Position numbers and translations under genes: made by a program | Shown here: piece by piece, positions 8,585 to 17,607 of the stretch | Layout: every line of letters starts with the position of its first letter | Position numbering within the stretch: position 1 is the stretch's first letter | Source: Nocardia flavorosea | GTDB lineage: Bacteria > Actinomycetota > Actinomycetes > Mycobacteriales > Mycobacteriaceae | Assembly (NCBI RefSeq): GCF_015477805.1 | Contig: NZ_JADLQL010000005.1 | Location: 124,001 to 188,000 of the forward strand | Length of the DNA stretch: 64,000 bases | Direction: 5' to 3' | Notes under the pieces: model-generated | What the model saw: the letters and a program-made list of their open reading frames with translations, nothing else | Told to the model about the DNA's origin: nothing | Database searches by the model: none

Positions 8585-9559
8585 TCAGGCCGCGCATTTG
8601 GCGCCGGGCGGGGCCGGTGGCGCGGCGACGACTCCGGCGGCGACATCGACCAGGAAGTCGCGGTTGCCGTCGAGGGGTTCGCTGCCCAGGAGCAGGCGTT
8701 CGACCACGCAGCCCGCTTCGAACAGCGCCGGGCCGACATTGTGGCGGCCCGGTTCCACCGCACCGTCCAGCGTGCGTCCGCTGACGATCGAGTACATGGT
8801 GCTCGGTTTACCGGCCAGCATGAGCGCGGCCCGCATCTGCATACTGGCCGAGTAAGGCACCACCTCGTCGGCGGTACCGTGGACGAGGAAAGCGTGCCGG
8901 ATGTTCATCCGCCCGGCCTGGAGTGCGGGCGAACGTTCGGCGTAGGCCAGCGGGCAGGCGGCCGGAACGCAACCACCGGCATCGCGCTGGATCTGGGCCT
9001 GCAGCGCGGGATAGTCGGCGGCGGGACCCTGGAAATGGGTGAACAGATCCGATGGGCCGAAGGTGTCGACCCAGAAGTCGAACAAACCGGCGGGACCGTA
9101 CGCGGCAGCCAGGCCGGTGGTCATGGCCCCCTGGCTCCAACCCCACAGCACGGTGCGCGCCACTCGGGGGTTCTCTGCCTTGTACCACTGGGTGGCAGCC
9201 ACCAGATCGCGCCAGCCGGCCCACAGATTCCAGTCGCCGGTCGGCCATCGGGGGCTGCCGCGCAGATCCATCGACAGGATCGGGGTCGCGGTGCGGGCCG
9301 CGATCGAGACCAGGTACTCGGAATACTGAGCCGCGGACCCGTTGTGCCCGTGCGCGGCCACCACCAGGGCGTTGCCGACCGCGCAGCCCTGCGGTTCGTA
9401 CACCAGGCCGGTGGCCTGTTCCCCATCGACAGGTATCGCGATCGGGCGTGTATGCACCGAGCAGGCGTCGGTCGCGGCCGCGGGGGCGGCGGCCAGCAGG
9501 GTCGCTGTCAACGCCGGAAGCAGCAACCCGGCCAGATAGCTCAGTGCGCGTCTGCTCAT
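8585..9559 (-). CDS. Secreted alpha/beta hydrolase (lipase/esterase type)
   Basis: 324 residues with a Sec signal peptide (MSRRALSYLAGLLLPALTA, cleavage near PAAAT, about residue 30). Alpha/beta-hydrolase features: VAAHGHNGS (oxyanion HG), nucleophile in GWSQGA, Asp in VHGTADEVVP, and His in EPGRHNVG. Paired cysteines in the mature part suit an exported protein. The frame is open further upstream, but the signal peptide fixes the start at ATG 9559. Related exported proteins in this order act on lipids or esters; the substrate is unknown. It converges on hisH. Confidence 0.85.
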   Translation of the reverse strand: MSRRALSYLAGLLLPALTATLLAAAPAAATDACSVHTRPIAIPVDGEQATGLVYEPQGCAVGNALVVAAHGHNGSAAQYSEYLVSIAARTATPILSMDLRGSPRWPTGDWNLWAGWRDLVAATQWYKAENPRVARTVLWGWSQGAMTTGLAAAYGPAGLFDFWVDTFGPSDLFTHFQGPAADYPALQAQIQRDAGGCVPAACPLAYAERSPALQAGRMNIRHAFLVHGTADEVVPYSASMQMRAALMLAGKPSTMYSIVSGRTLDGAVEPGRHNVGPALFEAGCVVERLLLGSEPLDGNRDFLVDVAAGVVAAPPAPPGAKCAA

Positions 9560-9923
9560 AACAGAAATATTTCCACGCCCGAGGCCGGGAGAGCGGGAAC
9601 CTGACTGGGCCCGTCGGCAATTCGCCGCAACAACGCTACGTGGGAACGGTGTGGCGCCACCTCGGGGGCCGGGCCGCGGTGCCGGCACCTGCCCCGGCTC
9701 CGAGCGCTCGCCCTGATCCGGGTGACCCGCTGATTCTCGCGCGGGCGCGACCCCGGGGAACGCCGGACACGGCCGTCCGGGTGCGGGAACCGGCCCGGCG
9801 GCCGGGCCCGGCACGGCTGGTTCGCAGGCTGCCGCTCACCCCACCGGTGGTGATGGGTGGCGTATCCCAGGCGCCGGCCGCCGCCGGCCGCGGATGTCGG
9901 TGGGCACCGCTAGCATCCGCTCC
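9560..9923. other. Intergenic region between divergent genes
   Basis: 364 bp of GC-rich sequence. It holds the leaderless -10 of the next gene at 9911 and an AT-rich patch at 9562-9572 that may belong to the hydrolase promoter. No gene supported. Confidence 0.5.
9911..9916 (+). promoter_or_regulatory. -10 element, leaderless type
   Basis: TAGCAT followed by 7 nt and the ATG at 9924. It decides this start over the in-frame ATG at 9894, which lies upstream of the hexamer. Confidence 0.45.
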
Positions 9924-11102
9924 ATGTACGCATTCACCACGGAGCAGCGGCGGGCGCGGCTGGGGATCCGGCATCGGCTGGCGGCCGAATACCGCAGCGG
10001 CGAAGTCGCCGAGATCACGCGCTCGCTGGTGGTGCTGCACGCCACCGATCCGGCCACCGTTCATCTCTCGGTGGCCGCACGGGGCACGGCCATCGGTCCC
10101 ACGCAGGTGGAATGCGCATTGTACGAGGACCGCTCGCTGCTGCGGATGCTCGCGATGCGACGCACCATGTTCGTGGTGCCGGTGGAGCTCGCACCGGTCC
10201 TGCATGCCTCCTGCGCTACCGATTTGGCGGCCAAGCAGCTCCGCACCTATGCCAAATACCTGGCCGACGCCGGTATCGGCGACGGCGATCCGGCAGGCTG
10301 GCTGGCGGCCGTCGCCGAGGACACCCATCGCGCGCTCCTGGCCCGGGGCAGCGCCACCGGCGCCCAGCTGAGCAAGGATGTCCCCGCGCTGCGCACCCAG
10401 GTGAATACGAGTCCGGGGAAGTCGTACTCCAAACCCACCTCCATCACCACCTGGGTGCTGCTCCTGCTCGGCACCGAAGGCCGGATCGTCCGCGCCCGGC
10501 CGGGCGGCGGCTGGTCCAGTAGCCAGTACTCGTGGGCTCCCGCGGAATCGTGGCTGTCCGCGCCGATCGACCGAATGGACGCCGACGAGGCCCGCACCGA
10601 ACTGGTACGCCGCTGGCTACGGACGTTCGGCCCGGCACCGATCGGCGATATCAAATGGTGGACGGGCTGGACGCTGGGTCAGGTTCGTAAAACCCTGGCC
10701 CGGCTCGACACGGTGGAAGTCGATCTCGACGGCACCGCCGGGTTGCTGCTCGCCGACGATCTCGACCCGGTTCCCGCCCCGCAACCCTGGGCGGCCCTGC
10801 TGCCCGCCCTCGACCCCACCCCTATGGGCTGGCAGTCCCGCGACTGGTACCTGGGCGGGCACAAGGCGCAGTTGTTCGACCGCAACGGCAATATCGGGCC
10901 GAGTATCTGGTTCGACGGCCGTATCGTCGGCGGCTGGGCGCAGCGCAAGGACGGCGAGATCGTGACCCGGCTGCTGGAGGATATCGGCGCCGATGCCCGC
11001 GCGCTCGTCGCGGCCGAGGCCGAACGCGCGGCCGGCTGGTACGGCGAACTCCGTCCGGTCCCCCGCTTCCGTACTCCCCTGGAACGGGAACTCACCAGCT
11101 GA
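9924..11102 (+). CDS. Winged-helix DNA-binding domain protein (HTH_42 / YcaQ-AlkZ superfamily)
   Basis: 392 residues. The superfamily pattern is visible from VVLHATDPATVHLSVAARG through LLRMLAMRRTMFVVP to GDIKWWTGWTLGQVRKTL and the C-terminal LYLGGHK-like WYLGGHKAQLFDRNGNIGPS. AlkZ/YcaQ members are DNA glycosylases unhooking alkylated or crosslinked bases. In this copy the place of their catalytic Gln-x-Gln/Asp motif reads HATD, so glycosylase activity is uncertain. No signal peptide. Single-gene transcript judging from its own promoter and the independent one after it. Confidence 0.75.
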   Translation: MYAFTTEQRRARLGIRHRLAAEYRSGEVAEITRSLVVLHATDPATVHLSVAARGTAIGPTQVECALYEDRSLLRMLAMRRTMFVVPVELAPVLHASCATDLAAKQLRTYAKYLADAGIGDGDPAGWLAAVAEDTHRALLARGSATGAQLSKDVPALRTQVNTSPGKSYSKPTSITTWVLLLLGTEGRIVRARPGGGWSSSQYSWAPAESWLSAPIDRMDADEARTELVRRWLRTFGPAPIGDIKWWTGWTLGQVRKTLARLDTVEVDLDGTAGLLLADDLDPVPAPQPWAALLPALDPTPMGWQSRDWYLGGHKAQLFDRNGNIGPSIWFDGRIVGGWAQRKDGEIVTRLLEDIGADARALVAAEAERAAGWYGELRPVPRFRTPLERELTS

Positions 11103-11124
11103 CCTGCGTCACGGTGTAGCGGGA

Positions 11125-11130
11125 TAGGTT
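11125..11130 (+). promoter_or_regulatory. -10 element, leaderless type
   Basis: TAGGTT, 6 nt, then the ATG at 11137. It lies in the 34-bp gap after the winged-helix gene. Confidence 0.5.
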
Positions 11131-11136
11131 GGCGCC

Positions 11137-11775
11137 ATGCGAATCCGAACGTTCCGGGAGCAGGATCGACCCGCCCTGCGGCGGCTGGCGGTGCGGGCCG
11201 GTCAGGGTTCGCCGACCGAAACTCTCTGGGGCCATCAGGAATCCGAGTCGCTGATATATCTCGAGCCCTATATGGATCGCGAACCCGAGTCGTTGTTCCT
11301 GGCCGAATCCGACGGCGAACTGCTCGGTTACCTCACCGGGTGCGTGGACACCGAGTCCTTCCCGAGCGAGGATCAACGGATCGCGGACGCCGTCCGAAGG
11401 TATCGCCTGGTTCTGCGCCGCCGCCCGGCCCTGTTCTTCGCCCGCAGCGCATTCGATGCCGCGAGCGCGGCGCTGCGCCGCGCACCGTCCGCCGGAGAGA
11501 TCCACGATCCACGCTGGCCCGCTCATCTGCATATCAATGTCGTGCCCGAGGCGCGCGGCACCGGCGCGGCGGATGGACTGATGGAGCATTGGTTCGATCG
11601 GCTCCGGTCGATGGGTTCGCCCGGCTGCTATTTACAAACGCTGGTCGAGAACACCCGGGCGGTCCGGTTCTTCGAACGGATGGGTTTCGCCCCGCACGGC
11701 ACGACACCGCCGGTGCCGGGAATGCGTTATCAGGGCAAACGGGTCCACCAGCAGACAATGGTCCGCAGCTGCTGA
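11137..11775 (+). CDS. GNAT family N-acetyltransferase
   Basis: 212 residues. N-terminal MRIRTFREQDRPALRRL, beta strand SLFLAESDGELLGYLTG, acetyl-CoA loop VVPEARGTGAADGLMEHW (the R/Q-x-x-G-x-G/A motif), and LQTLVENTRAVRFFERMGF near the C terminus. The substrate is unknown. A central insertion of about 50 residues (PSEDQRIADAVRRYRLVLRRR onward) makes it longer than minimal GNATs. It converges with the MarR gene, with stops 10 bp apart. Confidence 0.85.
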   Translation: MRIRTFREQDRPALRRLAVRAGQGSPTETLWGHQESESLIYLEPYMDREPESLFLAESDGELLGYLTGCVDTESFPSEDQRIADAVRRYRLVLRRRPALFFARSAFDAASAALRRAPSAGEIHDPRWPAHLHINVVPEARGTGAADGLMEHWFDRLRSMGSPGCYLQTLVENTRAVRFFERMGFAPHGTTPPVPGMRYQGKRVHQQTMVRSC

Positions 11776-11785
11776 CCGGCCGGGA

Positions 11786-12250
11786 CTACTTGCCGGCGGC
11801 CCGGGTCGCGTGATCGTCGAGTATCCGGCCGAGCAGGGCGACCAGGGTACGGCGTTCCGCGGCCGACAGGGCCGCGAGCAGGTCCTGCTGTGCGAGGTCC
11901 AGCCGGCGGTCCAATTCGCGAAGGTGATCGCGCCCCGGCTCGGCCAGGTTCACGATATTGCGCCGCCGATCGCCCGGATCGGTGGCGCGTTCCACGAACC
12001 CCCGGGCCACCAGGTCGTTCAGGACGGCGACGATATCGCTACGGTCGATTCCGGTGCGGCGCCCGAGTTCGGCCTGGCTGGATGCACCGCCTTCGTGCAG
12101 CGTCGTCAGTACCGCATAGTGATATCGGCGCGAACCCGTACCCGCCATCGCCTGTTCGGTCGCCCGATCGGCGAGTAGCGCGGTTTGGTTGATCAGTCGC
12201 GTCGGCAGACTATGCAGCCTGCTCGCGGCCCCCTGGTGCGCGGCTTCCAT
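11786..12250 (-). CDS. MarR family transcriptional regulator
   Basis: 154 residues. The winged helix lies at about 40-110: YHYAVLTTLHEGGASSQAEL, recognition helix DRSDIVAVLNDLVARGF, wing ERATDPGDRRRNIVNL, flanked by dimerisation helices. ATG start 6 nt after TAGATT on the minus strand (leaderless type). No divergent target gene is adjacent. The convergent GNAT or the gene upstream are possible targets, but nothing in the sequence decides. Confidence 0.88.
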   Translation of the reverse strand: MEAAHQGAASRLHSLPTRLINQTALLADRATEQAMAGTGSRRYHYAVLTTLHEGGASSQAELGRRTGIDRSDIVAVLNDLVARGFVERATDPGDRRRNIVNLAEPGRDHLRELDRRLDLAQQDLLAALSAAERRTLVALLGRILDDHATRAAGK

Positions 12251-12256
12251 ATCGGC

Positions 12257-12262
12257 AATCTA
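12257..12262 (-). promoter_or_regulatory. -10 element of the MarR gene, leaderless type
   Basis: TAGATT on the minus strand, 6 nt before the ATG at 12250. Confidence 0.5.
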
Positions 12263-12502
12263 GCAACCGGCCGACGGCGCACCCGCAGAACACGTACCGG
12301 CGTTGCACGGAACCGGCGCGGCCGAGGCAGGAAACCTCGTCTGCGCAACGGGTTCCATCAACCGCCGACTTCGGCAACCGCACGCGCGAACGCGCCTCCG
12401 GATACGTACCGCCCCTACCCGCAGCGATCATCGCGGGCATCGATTTGACCCTGCTGAACTATCCCATGACGGTCAGCGAAGCCCGGAACCGATGCGGCGA
12501 CA

Positions 12503-12536
12503 GTGCTCCGGCTCATCCCGCCACGAGCCGGAGCAC
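12503..12536 (-). terminator. Hairpin downstream of the arylamine N-acetyltransferase gene
   Basis: A perfect 12-bp stem (GTGCTCCGGCTC with its complement) and a 10-nt loop, beginning 20 nt after the stop at 12556. No T-run follows. Confidence 0.6.
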
Positions 12537-12555
12537 CGGACGCCGGCATCAGCAG

Positions 12556-13419
12556 TCAGCTCGATGCCCACGGAGCGCGAAGCAACGCCGCTGCGTCCTG
12601 ATCGGGAATTTCGATATCGAATACCTTCGCCAGCGTTTCCGGCAGCTCCGCAAGCTCCAGTTCCCGTGACCGGCTGGAGCCGTCGGGGTGTTCGGTGGTC
12701 AGGACGCGGCCGTCGAGGATGTGGTGGACATCCGGATGGAATCGCTGCACGAACGGCCGCCGGGTGAACGGCGATCGCGGCGAGGTCGCGACGAAATGGT
12801 TGCCGACCTCGTAATCCACCCGGTACTGCGGGGCCAGGGTGAAGGTGTAGCGGTCCACCCACCCGTCCTTCGCGAACTGGTGCAGCACCCACTGTTCGGT
12901 CTCGAGTTCACCGAATTCACGGGCGAGCCGGAACCGCCAGTGCCCGAGTCTGAACTCCGCCGGGCTGTCGACAAGCGCATAGGGTTCGGCCGGACCCGCC
13001 CCGAACCCGACATCGACCAGCCATATCCGGTCGTCGTCGGTGGTGGTGACCCGCAGCAGCGCGTGGGTGGCCGGACGCACCCCGTCTGCTCCCATCGTGA
13101 CCCGCCCGGACAACCCGGTCACCCCGAACCCGAACCGTTCCAGCAGCGCCGCGAACACGGTCACATTCTCGTAGCAGTAGCCACCCCGACGCTGCCGCAA
13201 AAGCTTGTCCTGCAGGGTTTCCAGGTCCAGCGGCACCGGCCGCCCAAGTACCGCCTCCAGGTTCTCGAACGGAACAGCGGTGGTATGGGCACCGACCAAG
13301 GCCCGCAGCACCGGCAGTGTGGGGGTGCGCGGACCGGAGTAGCCGATTCTGGCCAGATACAGCTCCAGATCCAGCCGGTCGCCGTTCCAGTGGTACGCCG
13401 CGTCGGCAGGCTTCGGCAT
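12556..13419 (-). CDS. nat: Arylamine N-acetyltransferase
   Basis: 287 residues, the normal NAT size. Catalytic Cys in QRRGGYCYENV, His in RPATHALLRV and Asp in WLVDVGFGAGP form the Cys-His-Asp triad. NATs transfer acetyl or propionyl groups from CoA to arylamines and hydrazines; the mycobacterial one acetylates isoniazid and is linked to cholesterol breakdown (family knowledge). ATG at 13419 is preceded by GAGGAG. The frame is open further upstream, but that stretch has no NAT homology. Divergent from the SMP-30 gene. Confidence 0.95.
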   Translation of the reverse strand: MPKPADAAYHWNGDRLDLELYLARIGYSGPRTPTLPVLRALVGAHTTAVPFENLEAVLGRPVPLDLETLQDKLLRQRRGGYCYENVTVFAALLERFGFGVTGLSGRVTMGADGVRPATHALLRVTTTDDDRIWLVDVGFGAGPAEPYALVDSPAEFRLGHWRFRLAREFGELETEQWVLHQFAKDGWVDRYTFTLAPQYRVDYEVGNHFVATSPRSPFTRRPFVQRFHPDVHHILDGRVLTTEHPDGSSRSRELELAELPETLAKVFDIEIPDQDAAALLRAPWASS

Positions 13420-13650
13420 GTCACTCCTCGTTTCACCCGGTGTCGATACGAGCAACCATCCGGATGTGGCATCTGTTCCACCGAGCAGTCTCGACCACCT
13501 CGGGAGCGTGTTTACCGCAACGATTCCGGCGGTAAACTCGTCCCGAATCGCAACGGTGCCGATGACCGGCGCCACCGCGACGGTCCGTATCCCGCCTGGT
13601 GCCCCGGCCCGATCAGAACAGGAACACCACTGATTTCCTCGTCGACCACG

Positions 13651-14547
13651 GTGGTGACCTCCGGCCTTCATTTCGCGGAATCACCGGCAACGGGACCGGA
13701 CGGTCAACTGTATGTCTCGGACTTCTACGCCCACGAGCTGCTGCAGGTGGATCCGAGGTCCTTCGCTGTCACCGTGGCGGCCAGGGTGCCGGGCCAACCG
13801 TCGGGTATGGGCTGGCTGCCCGACGGCACACATCTGGTCGTATCGATGCGGGACAAGCGGGTCCTGGCCGTCGGCGCCGACGGGTCTACGCAGTGCTATG
13901 CCGATCTCGGCCGGCTGGCTCGGGGCGCCGCCAACGATATGTTCGTCGACTCCGCCGGACGCGCCTGGGTGGGCACCTTCGGATTCGATTTCTATGCCGA
14001 ACTCGCCGCGCACCCCGAAGCCGATCCGCTGTTCGGGCCCGAAGCGAATCCGCCCACCGCGGAGATCATCGCCGTCACCGGCGCGGGCCGGGCCGGTATC
14101 GCGGCTACGGGATTGCGGTTCCCGAACGGCACTGCGCAGCTGACGGACGGCACCCTGGTCGTCGCCGAAACCGCGGGGGCGTGCCTCACCGGTTTCACGA
14201 TCGCCGGGAACGCCGCGCTCACACAGCGCAGGACCGTCATCGATCTGTCGTCCGCCGGCGTCGGTGGTGAGCCGATCCGGCCCGATGGAATCTGTGTGGA
14301 CGCCGAGGACGGGGTGTGGGTATCCGATCCGGCCGGCGGCCGCGTGGTGCGGTTCGACGTGACCCGCGGGGTCGCCACCGATGCGGTCGCCACATCACAG
14401 CCCTGCTTCGCGGTCGGATTCACCGGCGCCGGCGCGCAGACACTGGTGTGTTGCACGGCACAGACTTCCAACCCGAATATCGCGGCCCGGGAACGAACCG
14501 GCCGGTTGGAGACGGTGCGGGTCGCAGTACCCGGCAGGCAGGCGTGA
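13651..14547 (+). CDS. SMP-30/gluconolactonase family protein
   Basis: 298 residues, six-bladed propeller family of Ca-dependent lactonases. Typical phrases: SGLHFAESPATGPDGQLYVSD at the N terminus, RGAANDMFVDSAGRAWVGTFG, GLRFPNGTAQLTDG, and RPDGICVDAEDGVWVSDPAG near the C terminus, which supply the metal Glu, Asn and Asp positions. No clear ATG exists. GTG 13651 (or 13654) puts the family start right at the N terminus, but no good ribosome site precedes it, so the start is uncertain. A PucR-type regulator follows 16 bp later on the same strand. Confidence 0.85.
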   Translation: MVTSGLHFAESPATGPDGQLYVSDFYAHELLQVDPRSFAVTVAARVPGQPSGMGWLPDGTHLVVSMRDKRVLAVGADGSTQCYADLGRLARGAANDMFVDSAGRAWVGTFGFDFYAELAAHPEADPLFGPEANPPTAEIIAVTGAGRAGIAATGLRFPNGTAQLTDGTLVVAETAGACLTGFTIAGNAALTQRRTVIDLSSAGVGGEPIRPDGICVDAEDGVWVSDPAGGRVVRFDVTRGVATDAVATSQPCFAVGFTGAGAQTLVCCTAQTSNPNIAARERTGRLETVRVAVPGRQA

Positions 14548-14563
14548 TTCGCGGGATGGGGGC

Positions 14564-16567
14564 GTGCACACCACCGCGCTGATCGGGCAGAGTATCGGTG
14601 TGCCCGAAGGTATTTCACCGGCCGCTTCGATCGGCCTGCTGTTGGCCGGCATTGTCGGCGGAGAAATAGACGACGGCGATATCGCGATGGAAGTCGAGAA
14701 TATCGGCGGCGGACACCGGGAACGGCTGGAACTGCGCCGGGTGCTGGGCCGGCTCCACGGTGAGTTGTCGCGGCTGCGCAGGCGGGAGCACGAGCTGACG
14801 GTGCTGTTCGCGAGTGCCCGCGAGCTCGCGGAGTCGCGGGACCGGGATACCGTGCTGACTCGGTTGGTGAGCCGGGCGCACGAGATGATGGGCAGCGACG
14901 TCACCTACCTCTCCGAGTTCGACCCGCAGACCTGTGAGCTCCACGTTCGCAAATCGGTGGGCGCGGTGACGCACGGCTTCCAGCATCTGCGGGTGCCGCC
15001 GGGAATGGGGCTGGCCTCGGGGGTCGTCGCGTCACGGACCGCGCAGTGGACCCATCGGTACGGCGACTACGCCTGCGATCCACATGATCGGGCGATCGAC
15101 GAGGCGGTGGCGGCCGAAGGAATCGTTTCCATTCTCGGCGTGCCTTTACTTGCCGACCGCGCAGTATTGGGAGTGCTTTTCGCCGCGACCCGGTACGAGC
15201 ACGTTTTCACCGCGGAGGAGATCGCACTGCTGTCGGCGTTGGCCGACCATGCCTCGGTGGTGGTCCGCACCGCCGAGATTCGCGAACTGCTGCAGGAATC
15301 CGAACAGCACACCAGGCAGGCACTCACCCGGCTCAGCGAGCGGCTGCGGGCTGATGACCGCGCGAACGCCGTTCATCAGCAATTGATTCAGACAGTTCTG
15401 GTCGGTGGCGGCTTTCCCGATGTCGCCAGGACCATGGCGGGAGCACTCGGGCGGACGATCACGATCGTCGACCCGGAGCTGAAAACCACCGCACAGTCCG
15501 GAAGTACACCGGTTCCGGACGGTCCGCTCGGGTATTCGGCGACGGTCCGGTCGGCGCTCGAACGCAGCCGCACGTCCGGGCGGTGTGTGCTCCTGCCGGA
15601 TACCGGGTCACCGGTCGAGGCCGTCGCGGCGATCACCGCCGGTGCCGGCTATTTCGGCGCTCTCCTACTCGGCCACGGAAAGCCCGCGCTGAGACCGCAG
15701 GACGCGACGACGATCGAACGGGCGGCTCAGGTGTGCGCCCTGCTGACGCTGCAGCACAATGCCGCCGACGAGGCATATCGCCGGACCCGGGCCGAACTGG
15801 TGGGCGATCTGCTGGACACGGCTCCCGAGCGACGTCACGATCTGGAACGGCGGCTGCGCTACCACGGCATCACCCTCGCGAATCTGAACACGGTCGTCGC
15901 CTTGGTACTGCCCCCGGAAATCCGGGCCACTGCCATGCGGCACCTGGCGGCACGGTACCCGGACGGCACACTGGTCGCCGAGATCGCGGGAACCATTGTC
16001 GTTGTCACTCATTCGCATACGCCACTGGCGTCGGGCGCCGATATCCGCACCGCGCTGATCGAGAATCTGGGTACACCGGTGCTGGCGATAGTTCCGCCGA
16101 GGTCACACGACCCGGAAGAGCTGCCGGTAGCGTTCGAGGCGGCGCTGCGCACCGTTCGCCTGCTCGACGCCCTGCGGGTCACCGATGCCGTGGTCGATAC
16201 CGCGGAGTACGAGATCTTTTCGATTCTGTTCGCCCATGATCCGCGAGGTCTGCATCGATTCATCGCTGCCTCGATCGGGCCGGTACTCGACTACGACGCC
16301 GCACACAACACCGACCTGACGGCCACTTTGCGCGCTTTCGTCGGTAACGGCGCGAGTCCGGCGAAAACCGCGCGCGCGTTGGGGTATCACCCCAACACCA
16401 TTCTGCAACGTCTCGATCGAATCAGAGCACTGCTCGGTGCGGATTGGCGCAGCGACCAACGGCTCTTCCGGATTTCCACGGCTGTCCGGCTCGACGAGCT
16501 ACGGCATCTCAACGGCCGCACCCACGAAACCGGATATGGGGAATCGCCACATCAATCCCTGCGATAA
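14564..16567 (+). CDS. GAF-domain PucR/CdaR-type transcriptional regulator
   Basis: About 667 residues. N-terminal coiled-coil-like segment (RLELRRVLGRLHGELSRLRR), GAF sensor domain about 80-240 (FASARELAESRDRDTVLTRL through LSALADHASVVVRTAEIREL), a middle region, and the C-terminal PucR HTH: LRAFVGNGASPAKTARALGY then HPNTILQRLDRIRALLGADW. Such proteins activate nearby catabolic genes after binding a small aromatic or acid ligand (family knowledge). GTG 14564 is my best start, with GGGGG just upstream; ATG 14689 is an alternative. It probably regulates or is co-transcribed with the lactonase gene before it. Confidence 0.88.
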   Translation: MHTTALIGQSIGVPEGISPAASIGLLLAGIVGGEIDDGDIAMEVENIGGGHRERLELRRVLGRLHGELSRLRRREHELTVLFASARELAESRDRDTVLTRLVSRAHEMMGSDVTYLSEFDPQTCELHVRKSVGAVTHGFQHLRVPPGMGLASGVVASRTAQWTHRYGDYACDPHDRAIDEAVAAEGIVSILGVPLLADRAVLGVLFAATRYEHVFTAEEIALLSALADHASVVVRTAEIRELLQESEQHTRQALTRLSERLRADDRANAVHQQLIQTVLVGGGFPDVARTMAGALGRTITIVDPELKTTAQSGSTPVPDGPLGYSATVRSALERSRTSGRCVLLPDTGSPVEAVAAITAGAGYFGALLLGHGKPALRPQDATTIERAAQVCALLTLQHNAADEAYRRTRAELVGDLLDTAPERRHDLERRLRYHGITLANLNTVVALVLPPEIRATAMRHLAARYPDGTLVAEIAGTIVVVTHSHTPLASGADIRTALIENLGTPVLAIVPPRSHDPEELPVAFEAALRTVRLLDALRVTDAVVDTAEYEIFSILFAHDPRGLHRFIAASIGPVLDYDAAHNTDLTATLRAFVGNGASPAKTARALGYHPNTILQRLDRIRALLGADWRSDQRLFRISTAVRLDELRHLNGRTHETGYGESPHQSLR

Positions 16568-16577
16568 CTGGGTTATC
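16563..16577. repeat. Small inverted repeat at the PucR gene stop
   Basis: GATAAC and GTTATC around TGG, overlapping the TAA stop at 16565. It could be a weak terminator or a binding site. Confidence 0.3.
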
Positions 16578-16991
16578 CCAACATGGCGGGACAAATCGGC
16601 ACGCTCTAGCGTGGAGGGCGACTCACCATTCGAGTGCCGCGAAGTTTCGCTCCACACATTGAGCGGCGACGGCAGCCCGGCGGGGAGTTCGAAAGTCTCG
16701 AATGCGAGTCCGCCGCGCTCACTGGGCAATTCCGGCGCTCCGAGGACCCGGCGCTCCGGGCGGCCACCACGCAGGCCGGGCGCGATGAAATCCAGGGTCC
16801 GCGAACAACAATCACCTGTCACCGGATGAGAACCGGAAAATAGCTGCATGTTTGCCATGATCTGCGTCAGGTCGGTGAAATTTTGAGGACGCATTATTGC
16901 GTTTCTATAGCCAGATCGCATGTTGTCGATTACAGTCCCTCTGTAGCGAACTTTTTTGTGGGGTATAACAACTGAGACCAGGAGCTATGTG
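16568..16991. other. 424-bp spacer with AT-rich right end
   Basis: The right part (about 16840-16985) is clearly richer in A+T than the surroundings and must hold the promoter of the DUF4254 gene; TATAAC at 16964-16969 is a possible -10. The left part has an open minus-strand frame of up to 140 codons (16499-16921). Its middle looks somewhat codon-like, but it matches nothing I know and overlaps the PucR gene end. I do not call it a gene. Confidence 0.4.
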
Positions 16992-17489
16992 ATGCTGCAG
17001 GAGGACACACATCTATCGGCGGAGTATCAACTGTCCGCGGTGAAGCCCCCGCGACCAGGCGAACTCCCCACCGCCGTCCAGTTGCTGGGAGTTTTCCAGG
17101 GCCTCAGATTCCGGGATCACGAGCTCTATCGGACAGCCCGCTGCCTGGTGAACCTGCACATCTGCCGCAACAGCGGAACCGGCCACGCACGGCTCGCCGA
17201 TCTCGATCGGCGCCGCGCCGAACTGATGGACGAGATCGACGAGTGGTCGATCCGGCAACTGCCGATCCACCGCAACGAACCGGTCATCCGTCCCGAATCG
17301 CTCGGGCGCGTAATCGATCGACTCGCGGACGCATGGGCCCGAGCCAACCGCGACTCCGTTGCGGCGCCGACGAGCCGACGTACAACCCAGATGAATTGGC
17401 TCCGGCTGGCCGAACTGGTCGGCGGCTACAACAATCTGCTGGCCGATGTGCGGACGGTACAGGACCGCCTGCCGTCCCTGGCCTCCTAG
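16992..17489 (+). CDS. DUF4254 domain-containing protein
   Basis: 165 residues, helical, no signal. Conserved DUF4254 features: ELPTAVQLLGVFQGL, RTARCLVNLHICR, ADLDRRRAELMDEIDEW, SLGRVIDRLADAWARA and WLRLAELVGGYNNLLADV. Function is unknown; Nocardia genomes carry many paralogues (from memory). ATG 16992 lies 7 nt after AGGAG; a GTG one codon earlier is possible. Its AT-rich promoter region contrasts with the GC-rich coding sequence. Confidence 0.8.
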   Translation: MLQEDTHLSAEYQLSAVKPPRPGELPTAVQLLGVFQGLRFRDHELYRTARCLVNLHICRNSGTGHARLADLDRRRAELMDEIDEWSIRQLPIHRNEPVIRPESLGRVIDRLADAWARANRDSVAAPTSRRTTQMNWLRLAELVGGYNNLLADVRTVQDRLPSLAS

Positions 17490-17607
17490 CCGCGCCCGCA
17501 GGCACACCGGTGGCGCGCGGCGAAGTCGCCGAACGATGCACAGTGCGACCGCCGCGCGCCCGGGCACGCCCACGCCCGTTCGGGTAGCGGCCGACCGACC
17601 GGGGCCA

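Larger units (their letters stand above)
12251..12555. other. Intergenic region, promoter plus terminator
   Basis: 305 bp holding the MarR -10 box at one end and a perfect hairpin at 12503-12536 at the other. No gene supported. Confidence 0.5.

Noticed and set aside
9894..9923. Upstream ATG of the winged-helix gene
   Set aside because: It lies before the TAGCAT -10 box and adds ten residues without family similarity; ATG 9924 is preferred.
16499..16921. Minus-strand frame of up to 140 codons between the PucR and DUF4254 genes
   Set aside because: It overlaps the end of the PucR gene, has no ribosome site or known family, and its 5' part lies in AT-rich promoter DNA. Some codon bias keeps it as a faint possibility only.
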